Shown: positions 19,160 through 27,212 of the stretch, in pieces
Layout: every line of letters starts with the position of its first letter
How positions within the stretch are numbered: the first letter of the stretch is position 1
Assembly: GCF_007995245.1 (NCBI RefSeq)
Contig: NZ_VCBA01000007.1
Coordinates: forward strand, 62,001 to 126,000
DNA length: 64,000 nt
Direction: 5' to 3'
Origin: Tateyamaria sp. syn59
GTDB lineage: Bacteria; Pseudomonadota; Alphaproteobacteria; Rhodobacterales; Rhodobacteraceae
Program-made: the position numbers and the translations under genes
The notes under the pieces: model-generated
Seen by the model: only the letters and a program-made list of their open reading frames with translations
What the model was told of the DNA's origin: nothing
Database searches by the model: none

Positions 19160-19186
19160 AATTAATGTTTAATAACAGTAAGTTAA

Positions 19187-19202
19187 GTTACCCGTGGGTA
19201 AC
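19187..19202. terminator. Inverted repeat between convergent genes
   Basis: GTTACCC-GT-GGGTAAC lies in the 74-base gap between the GNAT gene and a convergent Gfo/Idh/MocA gene, followed closely by the palindrome GGGTACCC. The loop is very small and there is no T run. It is a possible terminator or protein-binding site. Confidence 0.35.
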
Positions 19203-19233
19203 CGCTGGGTACCCATCTTGACGGCGCTCATCG

Positions 19234-20388
19234 CTACCGGAACATCGGCGGCCGCGCATCCAGCCATTTGCCGTCCTGCTTCCCGCTTTCCGCAACCGCG
19301 AACACGGCAGCCATCGACCGCAACCCGTCCTCGGCCCGCGGGTAGAGGTTCGCCGCCGGATCCATCAACCGCCCTTCCTTGCGCGCCCGGATCGCCTCGG
19401 CCAGATCGGTGTAGATATTGGCAAAGGCCAGCGGCATCCCCTCTGCATGCCCGATGGTCACGCGGGTGGTTCGATCCGCCTCGGGCGACAAGTTGGCCTC
19501 GCCCCGCTCGATCACCTGCAGCCGCTCGTTCAGGGGCATGTAGTATAGCTGGTTCGGCTGTTCCTGCGACCACCGCAGGCCCCCCGTTTCGCCAAAGACC
19601 TGAAGGCCCAACCCATGCTGCCGCCCAATCGCCACGGACGATGTCCAAAGCCGCCCCACAGCCCCGCCATCCATCCGGAAGTTGACCATCGCGTCATCTT
19701 CAAGCGTCCGTACATCAATGCACGACACCGTGTCGGCGCTCAGCTTTTCGACCTCTTGCCCGGTGACGAAAGAGGCCATGTGCAGGGCGTGGATGCCGCA
19801 ATCGGCAAATTGCGCCGAGACGCCCGCCTGTGCTGGGTCATAGCGCCACCGGACGCGGGGGTTGTCGGCGTCTGTGGCATCCGCGTGGTGGCCGTGGGCG
19901 AATTCGGCGACCACCAGCCGCACCTTGCCAATGTCGCCGCGCGCCACCATCGCGCGCATGTGCCGCACCAGTGAATAGCCGGTGTAGCCGTAGTTGACCG
20001 CGCAGATGTTGCCCGTCTTGCGGGCGATTTCGACGATTTCCTGCCCTTCCTCGACCGTCATGGTCATTGGCTTTTCGCAGAGCACGTGAAAGCCGCCTTC
20101 AAGGAATGCTTTGGTGATTTCAAAGTGGGTCGCATTCGGCGTGGCAACAGTGACCAGATCCACCTTGTCGTCGCGCTTCCGCTCGCCTTCCAGCATTTCT
20201 TGCCACGACCCATAGGCCCGATCACCCAAGCCCAGCCGCTGACCATAGTCACGCCCTTCTTCGGGCCGGTGGTCTAGCGCGCCAGCAGTGAAATCAAACA
20301 GCCCGTCCAAGCGTGCGCCCAAACGGTGCGCCGGTCCGATCTGGCTGCCTTCGCCGCCGCCGATCATGCCCCATTGCAGTTTCGCCAT
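19234..20388 (-). CDS. Gfo/Idh/MocA family oxidoreductase (inositol cluster)
   Basis: The 384-residue protein has the dinucleotide motif WGMIGGGEGSQIG at the N-terminus and the family motif HVLCEKPMTM at about residue 100. It belongs to the longer subgroup with FADCGIHALHMASFVTG in the catalytic domain. It starts two bases after the iolE-like stop, in one operon with it and another Gfo/Idh/MocA protein. It probably oxidises or epimerises an inositol isomer or keto-inositol, such as scyllo-inositol. The exact reaction is unknown. Confidence 0.82.
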   Translation of the reverse strand: MAKLQWGMIGGGEGSQIGPAHRLGARLDGLFDFTAGALDHRPEEGRDYGQRLGLGDRAYGSWQEMLEGERKRDDKVDLVTVATPNATHFEITKAFLEGGFHVLCEKPMTMTVEEGQEIVEIARKTGNICAVNYGYTGYSLVRHMRAMVARGDIGKVRLVVAEFAHGHHADATDADNPRVRWRYDPAQAGVSAQFADCGIHALHMASFVTGQEVEKLSADTVSCIDVRTLEDDAMVNFRMDGGAVGRLWTSSVAIGRQHGLGLQVFGETGGLRWSQEQPNQLYYMPLNERLQVIERGEANLSPEADRTTRVTIGHAEGMPLAFANIYTDLAEAIRARKEGRLMDPAANLYPRAEDGLRSMAAVFAVAESGKQDGKWLDARPPMFR

Positions 20389-20390
20389 GC

Positions 20391-21287
20391 TCAGGCTCCT
20401 TCAAATCCGATGGATTGCAAATAGGCGCGGTTCAGCTTCGCGTCGTCGATGGGCGAGGTGTCGCCCGCCGGGTCGCAATCCTGCTCCACCGTACACCAGC
20501 CGTCGAAGCCTGCGTCGAGTAGCACCTGACGGACGGAAGGGAAGTCCACGTCGCCGTCGCCGAGGTTGCAGAAAATGCCCTGGCCGCACGCGTCGTAGAA
20601 CCCGGTCCGCTTGGCGATGACGTCGGCCTTCACCTTGGGATCGATGTCCTTGAAATGCATGTAGCTGATGCGCCCGATATGCTTTTGCATAAAGGCCACG
20701 GGATCGAACCCCGCATAGGAATGGTGGCCGGTGTCAAAGCAGATTTTCAGGATGCTTTCGTCGACCTCGTCTAGCAGCCGCTCCAACTCCGGTTCGAAGT
20801 CGATGAACCCAGCGGCATGGGCGTGCATCCCGACGGTAAGCCCGTATTCTTCGGCCCCCATCTTGGCGACAGTTGCGATGCGGTCGCGGAAGGCGGTCCA
20901 TTCGCCTTTGTCCATCTGTTCGGCTTCATCTGCGCGGCCTGCGGTGGGTGCGCGGCGTGGTGAGATGCTGTCGATCAGGACGAGGTGCTGCGCGCCGTGG
21001 GCCTTGAGTGCCTTACAGGTTCGTACGGAGCCGTCTAGTACATCATCCCACGCGTCTGGGTCGTGGAAGGGGCGAAAGACCACGCCGCCCACCAGTTCTT
21101 GTCCGAACTCTTCGAGCGCGTCGCCCAGTTTGCTGGGGTCTTCGGGCATGAAACCGACAGGGCCCAATTCGATCCCGGTATAGCCTGCATCCGCGTTTTC
21201 CTGCAGCACTTTGCGCCAGGATGGGTTGCGCGGGTCGTCCGCGAATTCCACGCCCCAGGAACAGGGGGCATTGCCGATCTTGATCAT
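20391..21287 (-). CDS. iolE: Inosose dehydratase-like sugar phosphate isomerase/epimerase
   Basis: The 298-residue TIM-barrel protein opens with IGNAPCSWGVEF. It carries the metal-site strands HAHAAGFIDFEPE, ICFDTGHHSYAG, YMHFKDID and CTVEQDCD. IolE dehydrates 2-keto-myo-inositol to 3D-(3,5/4)-trihydroxycyclohexane-1,2-dione. It is the only IolE candidate in this inositol cluster, which supports that role. The N-terminus differs from classical IolE (IGIAPIGW), so a related inosose isomerase role is possible. Confidence 0.72.
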   Translation of the reverse strand: MIKIGNAPCSWGVEFADDPRNPSWRKVLQENADAGYTGIELGPVGFMPEDPSKLGDALEEFGQELVGGVVFRPFHDPDAWDDVLDGSVRTCKALKAHGAQHLVLIDSISPRRAPTAGRADEAEQMDKGEWTAFRDRIATVAKMGAEEYGLTVGMHAHAAGFIDFEPELERLLDEVDESILKICFDTGHHSYAGFDPVAFMQKHIGRISYMHFKDIDPKVKADVIAKRTGFYDACGQGIFCNLGDGDVDFPSVRQVLLDAGFDGWCTVEQDCDPAGDTSPIDDAKLNRAYLQSIGFEGA

Positions 21288-21299
21288 GTCTTGAACCTT

Positions 21300-22415
21300 T
21301 CAGAAATCCGCCACGTTGACCCATGTCTCTGCCCGAGACGAAGCGAGGGCCGCAGCCACAACTTGATTGACGCGCAAGCCTTCCTCGAATGTGGGCCACA
21401 CCGGGTCGCCGGTGTGGATCGCAGTCAGGAAGTCCTTGGCTTCTATGATGATCTGGTCCTGATAGCCGGTGCCGTGGCCTGGGCCCTGACAGAAGGGCAG
21501 GTAGTCGGGATGGGCCGGACCGGTCAGGATTTTGCGGAACCCGCGCTCGGCCTCGGGCCCTTCGGCGGTATAGAGCCAGAGGGCGTTCTGGTCCTCGCCG
21601 TCGAAGCGGATTGCGCCTTTTGTTCCATAAATGTCATAGGCATAGCCCATCTTGCGCCCCGTCGCGACGCGGCTGATGAAGAGGCTGCCATTGATGCCCG
21701 AAGCGAAGCGCAGGGTGAGGTACGCCTGGTCGTCATTGGTCACCTCAACGCCGCCGCGCGTGGGATGCACGGTTTCGACACGGGCAAAGAGCGCCTCGAT
21801 CGGGCCCATGAGGGCCTGCGCGCAGTTGATCGGGTGGGGGGCGAGATCGCCCATGCAGCCGTTGGCGTCGCCTTGAGCGCGCCACGTGCCGGGATCGTTG
21901 GGGTCGGCAAAGAAATCCTCGGTCATCTCGCCCCGGAACGAGGTGACCTGGCCGATGCGCCCCTCGGCCACCAGCTTGCGGGCATATTGCGTCGCGGGGG
22001 TCTTGGCGTAGTTGAAGCCGACCATATTGGCGACGTCTGCGGCCTGCGCTGCGGCGACCATTTTACGGGCGTGATCCGGGGTTTCGGCCAGCGGCTTTTC
22101 GCAAAGCACGGGCTTGCCTGCGGCAAAGGCAGCGAGTGCGATGTCGCGGTGCGTGTCCTGAGGGGAGGCGATGACGATGGCCTCGACCTTTGGGTCACTC
22201 ACCAGCACGCGCCAATCGTCGGTTGCGCGCGCAAAGCCGTAAGTGGCGCGATAGTGTTCGGCGGAGGCCTGAGAGGTCGCACAGACCATTTCCAGCCGGG
22301 GGCGCAGGGCCGTGTCGAACACGGCTGCGACGGCGCCAAACGCGACCGCATGGGCCTTGCCCATATAGCCGCCGCCGACGATTCCGATGCCTATCTCTGA
22401 CCCGATTTCGGACAT
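21300..22415 (-). CDS. Gfo/Idh/MocA family oxidoreductase, first gene of the minus-strand inositol operon
   Basis: The start at 22415 follows a strong GGGAGGAG site. The 371-residue protein has GIGIVGGGYMGKAHA near residue 8, PVLCEKPLAET at about 100, and a catalytic domain with MGDLAPHPINCAQALMG. The operator palindrome lies 25 bases upstream of the ATG, so the gene should be controlled by the inositol LacI regulator. It is one of three such dehydrogenases in the cluster and probably acts on an inositol isomer. Specificity is unknown. Confidence 0.83.
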   Translation of the reverse strand: MSEIGSEIGIGIVGGGYMGKAHAVAFGAVAAVFDTALRPRLEMVCATSQASAEHYRATYGFARATDDWRVLVSDPKVEAIVIASPQDTHRDIALAAFAAGKPVLCEKPLAETPDHARKMVAAAQAADVANMVGFNYAKTPATQYARKLVAEGRIGQVTSFRGEMTEDFFADPNDPGTWRAQGDANGCMGDLAPHPINCAQALMGPIEALFARVETVHPTRGGVEVTNDDQAYLTLRFASGINGSLFISRVATGRKMGYAYDIYGTKGAIRFDGEDQNALWLYTAEGPEAERGFRKILTGPAHPDYLPFCQGPGHGTGYQDQIIIEAKDFLTAIHTGDPVWPTFEEGLRVNQVVAAALASSRAETWVNVADF

Positions 22416-22439
22416 CCAGGCTCCTCCCTGAAAAAGTGT

Positions 22440-22455
22440 TTGCAACCGGTTGCAA
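22440..22455. promoter_or_regulatory. Inositol-regulon operator, copy 2
   Basis: TTGCAACCGGTTGCAA is a perfect 16-bp palindrome in the divergent gap between the minus-strand dehydrogenase and iolD. An adjacent 10-bp palindrome (ATACCGGTAT, 22455-22464) abuts it. The inner 14 bases are identical to the site at 14332-14345. Confidence 0.8.
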
Positions 22456-22534
22456 TACCGGTATCGTCAATCCATCGGACGGGTCAATACAGAATCGTCA
22501 CACCAGCATATCGCGCAAGCCAAGGGAGGATTGA

Positions 22535-24403
22535 ATGGCGGGCAGCGACACCGTGCGTCTGACGACGGCTCAGGCGATCATCCGCTATCTGGCGGCGCAG
22601 TTTATCGAGATTGATGGCCAGGAATGGCGCCTGTGCGGCGGCGGTTTTGGCATCTTTGGCCATGGCAATGTGACTTGTCTGGGCGAGGCGCTGTACGATC
22701 ATCGCGCCGCGTTGCCGCTGTATCGCGGACAGAACGAGCAGAGCATGGGGTTTGCGGCCGCCGCCTATGCCAAGACGTGGCTGCGGCAGCGTTTCATGTT
22801 CTGTACGGCGAGTGCGGGGCCGGGGACGGCGAACCTGCTGACGGCGTCGGCGCTTGCCCATGCCAACCGGTTGCCGATGCTTATGCTGTGTGGCGATACG
22901 TTTATCACGCGCCTTCCGGATCCGGTGCTGCAGCAATTGGAGCATTTTAGCGACCCAACCTTCGGCGTGAATGACGCGTTCAAGGCGGTGACCCGCTATT
23001 GGGACCGCATTACGCATCCCGCGCAGATCACTCAGTCGCTGCCGAATGCGATTGCGACGATGTTGGATCCGGCTGATTGCGGGCCTGCTTTTCTTGGCTT
23101 GCCGCAGGACGTGCAGGGCTGGGCCTATGACTACCCGGTGGAGATGTTTGCGAAAAAGGTGCATCGCATCCGCCGTCAGTTCCCGGACGCGGCAGAGGTG
23201 GCTGATGCTGCTGCGGCGTTGAAAGCTGCCAAGCGGCCCATGATCATCGCAGGTGGTGGGGTGCAGTATTCCCGCGCGGTCGAGGAGTTGACCGCCTTTG
23301 CCGAGGCGACGGGCATTCCGGTGGTCGAAACCATCGCGGGCCGGGCCAATATGTTGGACACCCATCCGCTGAATTGCGGCCCCATCGGCGTGACCGGATC
23401 GGACAGCGCCAATGCGATTGCGGAAAAGGCGGATGTGATCCTGTCGGTCGGCTGCCGGTTGCAGGATTTTACAACCGGGTCTTGGACGGCCTTTGCCCAT
23501 GATGCGCAGATCATTGGCCTGAATGCCGGGCGGCACGATGCGGGCAAGCACCGGTCGTTGCCAGTGGTGGGCGATGCAAAGCTGGGGCTGGAGGCGCTGG
23601 GGGCTGCCATCACCGGGTATACGGCGCCGTCCGGCTGGGCGGAGTTTGCCAAGAGTGAGCGTGCCGCTTGGACCGCCTATGTGGCGGAGAATGTGGCCCA
23701 CGGGAACCGCCCCAATTCCTACGCGCAGGCCATTGGCGTCGTGAATGCCGCTTGCGATCCGCGTGACCGGGTGGTGGCGGCTGCCGGTGGTTTGCCTGCC
23801 GAGGTGACGGCCAATTGGCGCACGCTGGATATCGGGACGGTTGATGTCGAGTTCGGCTTTTCCTGCATGGGATACGAGATTGCGGGCGCCTGGGGCGCGC
23901 GCATTGCGCAGGCTGAGCGGGAGCCGGAGCAGGACGTCATCACCTTTTGCGGTGATGGGTCGTATCTGCTGATGAATTCGGACATCTATTCGTCTGTTTT
24001 GTCTTGGAAAAAGATGATCGTGCTGGTGCTCGACAATGGTGGCTTTGCCGTCATCAACAAGCTGCAGAACAACACCGGCAACGAGAGCTTCAACAACCTG
24101 TTGAGCGATGCGCCGACCATTCCGCAGGCCTTTGCGGTCGATTTTGAGGCGCATGCCGCGAGCATGGGGGCGGCGGCTGAGACGGTGAAGAACCCGGCTG
24201 AACTGGGTGAAGCGTTCAAACGCGCCAAGGCCAGCGACAAGACTTATGTCATCTGCATGAAGGTGGAAGCCTATGAGGGCTGGACCGAGGGCGGTCATGC
24301 CTGGTGGGAGGTCGGCACGCCGCATGTGACTGACAATGACAAGGTTGCCGCCGCCCATGCGGATTGGGAAGCGTCCCGACCCAAGCAGCGGAAGGGTGTG
24401 TGA
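22535..24403 (+). CDS. iolD: 3D-(3,5/4)-trihydroxycyclohexane-1,2-dione hydrolase
   Basis: The 622-residue thiamine-diphosphate enzyme has the N-terminal cofactor-activating glutamate in YRGQNEQSMGFAAAAYAK. The central domain holds IIAGGGVQYSRAV. The C-terminal Mg-ThDP motif starts at GDGSYLLMNSD and continues to DNGGFAVINKLQ. It opens the cyclitol ring to give 5-deoxy-glucuronate. It starts 80 bases from the operator and is followed four bases later by iolC. Confidence 0.92.
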   Translation: MAGSDTVRLTTAQAIIRYLAAQFIEIDGQEWRLCGGGFGIFGHGNVTCLGEALYDHRAALPLYRGQNEQSMGFAAAAYAKTWLRQRFMFCTASAGPGTANLLTASALAHANRLPMLMLCGDTFITRLPDPVLQQLEHFSDPTFGVNDAFKAVTRYWDRITHPAQITQSLPNAIATMLDPADCGPAFLGLPQDVQGWAYDYPVEMFAKKVHRIRRQFPDAAEVADAAAALKAAKRPMIIAGGGVQYSRAVEELTAFAEATGIPVVETIAGRANMLDTHPLNCGPIGVTGSDSANAIAEKADVILSVGCRLQDFTTGSWTAFAHDAQIIGLNAGRHDAGKHRSLPVVGDAKLGLEALGAAITGYTAPSGWAEFAKSERAAWTAYVAENVAHGNRPNSYAQAIGVVNAACDPRDRVVAAAGGLPAEVTANWRTLDIGTVDVEFGFSCMGYEIAGAWGARIAQAEREPEQDVITFCGDGSYLLMNSDIYSSVLSWKKMIVLVLDNGGFAVINKLQNNTGNESFNNLLSDAPTIPQAFAVDFEAHAASMGAAAETVKNPAELGEAFKRAKASDKTYVICMKVEAYEGWTEGGHAWWEVGTPHVTDNDKVAAAHADWEASRPKQRKGV

Positions 24404-24407
24404 TGCC

Positions 24408-25388
24408 ATGAGCGCGCTGTTGCAGGGCATCCGCGCCAATGACTTTGTCATCGTGGGCCGGGCGGGGATTGATTTCTTTACCGACGTCGGCGTGCGGGCC
24501 GAGGATGCGGAGCGGTTGACCGTGGATCTGGGTGGCTCTGCTGCCAATATTGGCGCGGGGATTTGCAAGCTGGGCGGTCGGGCGGCGTTGGTGACCTCTG
24601 TCAGTGATGACTCGGTGGGCAGTTATTGCGTGAACCGGTTGCAGCATTACGGCGTGAACACGGATCATGTCGCCCGCGTCGGCGGCGAGTATCGCAACTC
24701 GCTGGCATTCTATGAAAGTGTGCTGGAGGGGCATCGGAACGTTATCTACCGCAACGGGGCGGCGGATTTTCAGATGAGTGTAGAAGATGTTGAGGCGGTG
24801 GATTACGCCAAGTACGGCGCGTTGATCACGGCGGGTACTGTCTTCGCCGCCGAGCCGTCGCGCAGTGCCACGTTCCGTGCGTTTGAACTGGCCAAGGCGG
24901 CCGGTTTGCCCATCATCTTTGACGTGGATTATCGCCCTTACTCGTGGCCCTCAGCCGAGGTCGCCGCCGATGTGCTGAGCCGCGCGGCGGAGGCATCCGA
25001 CATGATTGTCGGCAATGACGAAGAGTTTGGCTTCATGGCGGGCGGCATGGACAAGGGGCAGGACAAGGCGCGGGCGCTGTCCGAGAGCAGTGCTGAGATT
25101 GTCATCTACAAGATGGGCGAACGAGGTGCTGTGACCTATGCGGGCGGAGAGGAGATTGCGACCGGCATCTACCCGGTCACTGCCGTCAAACCGAACGGCG
25201 CGGGGGATGCGTTCATGGCGGGTTTGATGACAGGGCTCGCGGATGGGCACGACCTGAAAACCGCCATCCTGCATGGCTCGGCCTGTGCGTCCATCACCGT
25301 TTCGCAACCGGGCTGCGCGCCCGCCATGCCAACACCTGACCTGCTGGATGATTTCCTGACCAATCATCCCGGTCCGACCAAAGCTTAA
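24408..25388 (+). CDS. iolC: 5-dehydro-2-deoxygluconokinase
   Basis: The ATG at 24408 gives a 326-residue PfkB-family sugar kinase. The N-terminal region contains VDLGGSAANIGAGICKLGG, and the anion-hole/catalytic motif is KPNGAGDAFMAGLM near residue 265. It phosphorylates 2-deoxy-5-keto-gluconate in the inositol pathway. It lacks the C-terminal DUF2090 extension found in some homologues. iolB follows after 13 bases with a good AAAGGAGG site. Confidence 0.92.
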   Translation: MSALLQGIRANDFVIVGRAGIDFFTDVGVRAEDAERLTVDLGGSAANIGAGICKLGGRAALVTSVSDDSVGSYCVNRLQHYGVNTDHVARVGGEYRNSLAFYESVLEGHRNVIYRNGAADFQMSVEDVEAVDYAKYGALITAGTVFAAEPSRSATFRAFELAKAAGLPIIFDVDYRPYSWPSAEVAADVLSRAAEASDMIVGNDEEFGFMAGGMDKGQDKARALSESSAEIVIYKMGERGAVTYAGGEEIATGIYPVTAVKPNGAGDAFMAGLMTGLADGHDLKTAILHGSACASITVSQPGCAPAMPTPDLLDDFLTNHPGPTKA

Positions 25389-25401
25389 AGGAGGCCAGAC
25401 G

Positions 25402-26256
25402 ATGCATATCGCGCCTTACGACAACCAGAACAAACCGATTGTGGACGCGGACGACCCGACTGTCCCGCTGAACTATTTCAACATCGTGAAGCTGAAGAAG
25501 GGTGAGGCGTTTGAATACGCCGTGCCCGGATACGAGACCTGCATCGTGCCCGCGACGGGCACCGTTAATGTGAATGTCGAGGGATTCAAGGCGGATGCTT
25601 TGGGCGGACGCGGCGTGGATGTGTGGGACGGCGAGCCGGAGGGCGTTTATGTCCCGACGGCGGCTAAAGCCGAGATGGTGTGTACCTCGGACGAAGCCGA
25701 AATCTTCGTGGCAGGGGCGAAGTATGACAAGGTGCTCGACGCCTTTGCCGTGCGCAATGACGAGTTAGATCTGGTGCAATACGGGTCGGACGACACGAAA
25801 ACCCACCGCAAGATCAAGCACATCCTCGGCACCAAATATCACGACAAGGTGGGGCGCCTGCTGGTGTCGGAGCTTTTCACCGTGGGGCAGGGTGGCTGGT
25901 CGGGCTTTCCCAGCCACAAGCATGACACCGACCGGTCCGAGGGCGGTGAGGTCATCGAGACGCGGCACGACGAGACCTACAACTTCCGCTTCCGGCCCAA
26001 TCACGGCTCGGGCGTGCAGATGCTGCAGCGTGAGGACGGGAAGGCGGGCGATGCCTATCACATCGTGGATGGGTCCACGATCTGCCTCGACAATGGCTAC
26101 CACCCCTGCGCGGTGCTGCCGGGGTATGAGATGTATTACTTCACCATCCTTGGCGGACTGAGCCAGCGCAGTCTTGTGCAGTACTTCCAGCCCACCCATG
26201 CCTACCAGATCGAGACCATTCCGGGCATCAAGGACATGATCGCGAAGTTCAAGTGA
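25402..26256 (+). CDS. iolB: 5-deoxy-glucuronate isomerase
   Basis: The 284-residue protein is a bicupin. Metal-ligand candidates are in FPSHKHDTDR, and further conserved family regions are DETYNFRFRP and GYHPCAVLPGYEMYYFTILGG. It isomerises 5-deoxy-glucuronate to 2-deoxy-5-keto-gluconate. It lies between iolC and the aldolase, and a GC-rich structured spacer follows. Confidence 0.93.
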   Translation: MHIAPYDNQNKPIVDADDPTVPLNYFNIVKLKKGEAFEYAVPGYETCIVPATGTVNVNVEGFKADALGGRGVDVWDGEPEGVYVPTAAKAEMVCTSDEAEIFVAGAKYDKVLDAFAVRNDELDLVQYGSDDTKTHRKIKHILGTKYHDKVGRLLVSELFTVGQGGWSGFPSHKHDTDRSEGGEVIETRHDETYNFRFRPNHGSGVQMLQREDGKAGDAYHIVDGSTICLDNGYHPCAVLPGYEMYYFTILGGLSQRSLVQYFQPTHAYQIETIPGIKDMIAKFK

Positions 26257-26262
26257 TGCATC

Positions 26263-26359
26263 GCCCGGCGGCACCGCCGGGCAGCCCCCGACCGCCCATT
26301 CCCCAATGGCGAACCGCAGGTTCGACGGGCGGGGGCTACACTCCCACCCGCGGTCGGGG
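26263..26359 (+). repeat. Nested GC-rich inverted repeats between iolB and the aldolase gene
   Basis: GCCCGGCGG (26263-26271) pairs perfectly with CCGCCGGGC (26274-26282). Downstream, CCCCGACCGC (26286-26295) pairs with GCGGTCGGGG (26350-26359). A competing pair is AGCCCCC (26283-26289) with GGGGGCT (26331-26337). This looks like an mRNA-processing or attenuating structure rather than a gene; the aldolase start at 26381 lies just beyond it. Confidence 0.6.
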
Positions 26360-26380
26360 CCCGCCCTCAGTTCAAATGAT

Positions 26381-27208
26381 ATGCCACTCGCAACTCTCTC
26401 TGACGTTCTCCACCCCGCCAAAGCCCAAGGCTACGCTGTGGCCGGTCTCGTGACGCTGGGCTGGGAGGACATGCGCGCCTATGTGGCGGCGGCCGAGGCT
26501 GAAGGGTGCCCGGTCATCCTGCAAGCCGGGCCGTCTTGTCGGGCACATACGCCTCTGCCGATCCTCGGCAAAATGTTCCGCCATCTGGCCGAAGGCGCAT
26601 CGGTGCCGGTCGTGGCGCATCTGGACCACGGCTATACGTTTGACGAGTGCAAGGAAGCGCTCGACAGCGGCTTTACCTCGCTCATGTTCGACGGGTCGCG
26701 CAAACCCTTGGCCGAGAATATCGCCGAGACGAAGGCCATCGTGGACATGGCGCATAAGGCAGGCATCTCCTGCGAGGGTGAGATTGGGTTTGTGGGCTAC
26801 GACAACGGCGAGGCATCTGCCGGGACCGACCCTGCGGAGGCCGCGCAATTCGCAGCGGAGACGGGCGTGGACGCGATGGCCGTTTCGGTGGGTAATGTGC
26901 ATTTGCAGACCGATCAGTCGGGCGGGCTGGATGAGGATCGGATCGCCGCCATTCAGGCTGTCACTGACGTGCCGCTGGTCATCCATGGTGGCTCCGGTGT
27001 GCCTGCAGCGCAGCGCCGCAAGCTGGCGACGGGGACCAACATCTGCAAGTTCAACATCGGGACCGAGCTGCGGCAGGCCTTTGGCCACGCATTGCGGGAC
27101 GCTGTGAACCGCGACCCGGATCGCTTTGACCGAGTTCAAATCCTCAAGGACACGCACGATCCGGTTGTCGCAGCGACGCGCACTGTCTTGCGCACAATGA
27201 AAGGTTAA
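26381..27208 (+). CDS. iolJ: Class II fructose-bisphosphate aldolase-family protein, probable 2-deoxy-5-keto-gluconate-6-phosphate aldolase
   Basis: ATG 26381 (MPLATLSDVL) was chosen because the in-frame sequence upstream belongs to the hairpin spacer. The 275-residue protein shows class II aldolase landmarks: VVAHLDHGYTFDEC (zinc histidine), GEIGFVG, IHGGSGVP and CKFNIGTELRQA. It would split the phosphorylated deoxy-keto-gluconate into DHAP and malonate semialdehyde. It follows iolB and precedes iolG by four bases. Confidence 0.8.
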   Translation: MPLATLSDVLHPAKAQGYAVAGLVTLGWEDMRAYVAAAEAEGCPVILQAGPSCRAHTPLPILGKMFRHLAEGASVPVVAHLDHGYTFDECKEALDSGFTSLMFDGSRKPLAENIAETKAIVDMAHKAGISCEGEIGFVGYDNGEASAGTDPAEAAQFAAETGVDAMAVSVGNVHLQTDQSGGLDEDRIAAIQAVTDVPLVIHGGSGVPAAQRRKLATGTNICKFNIGTELRQAFGHALRDAVNRDPDRFDRVQILKDTHDPVVAATRTVLRTMKG

Positions 27209-27212
27209 GCCC

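Noticed and set aside
22484-24568. Minus-strand open frame of 694 codons opposite iolD
   Set aside because: It runs antisense to an unmistakable ThDP enzyme and across the iolD promoter, with Arg/His-rich composition.
26306-26380. 25-residue extension of the aldolase
   Set aside because: The extra residues are encoded by the hairpin spacer; ATG 26381 begins the conserved fold.
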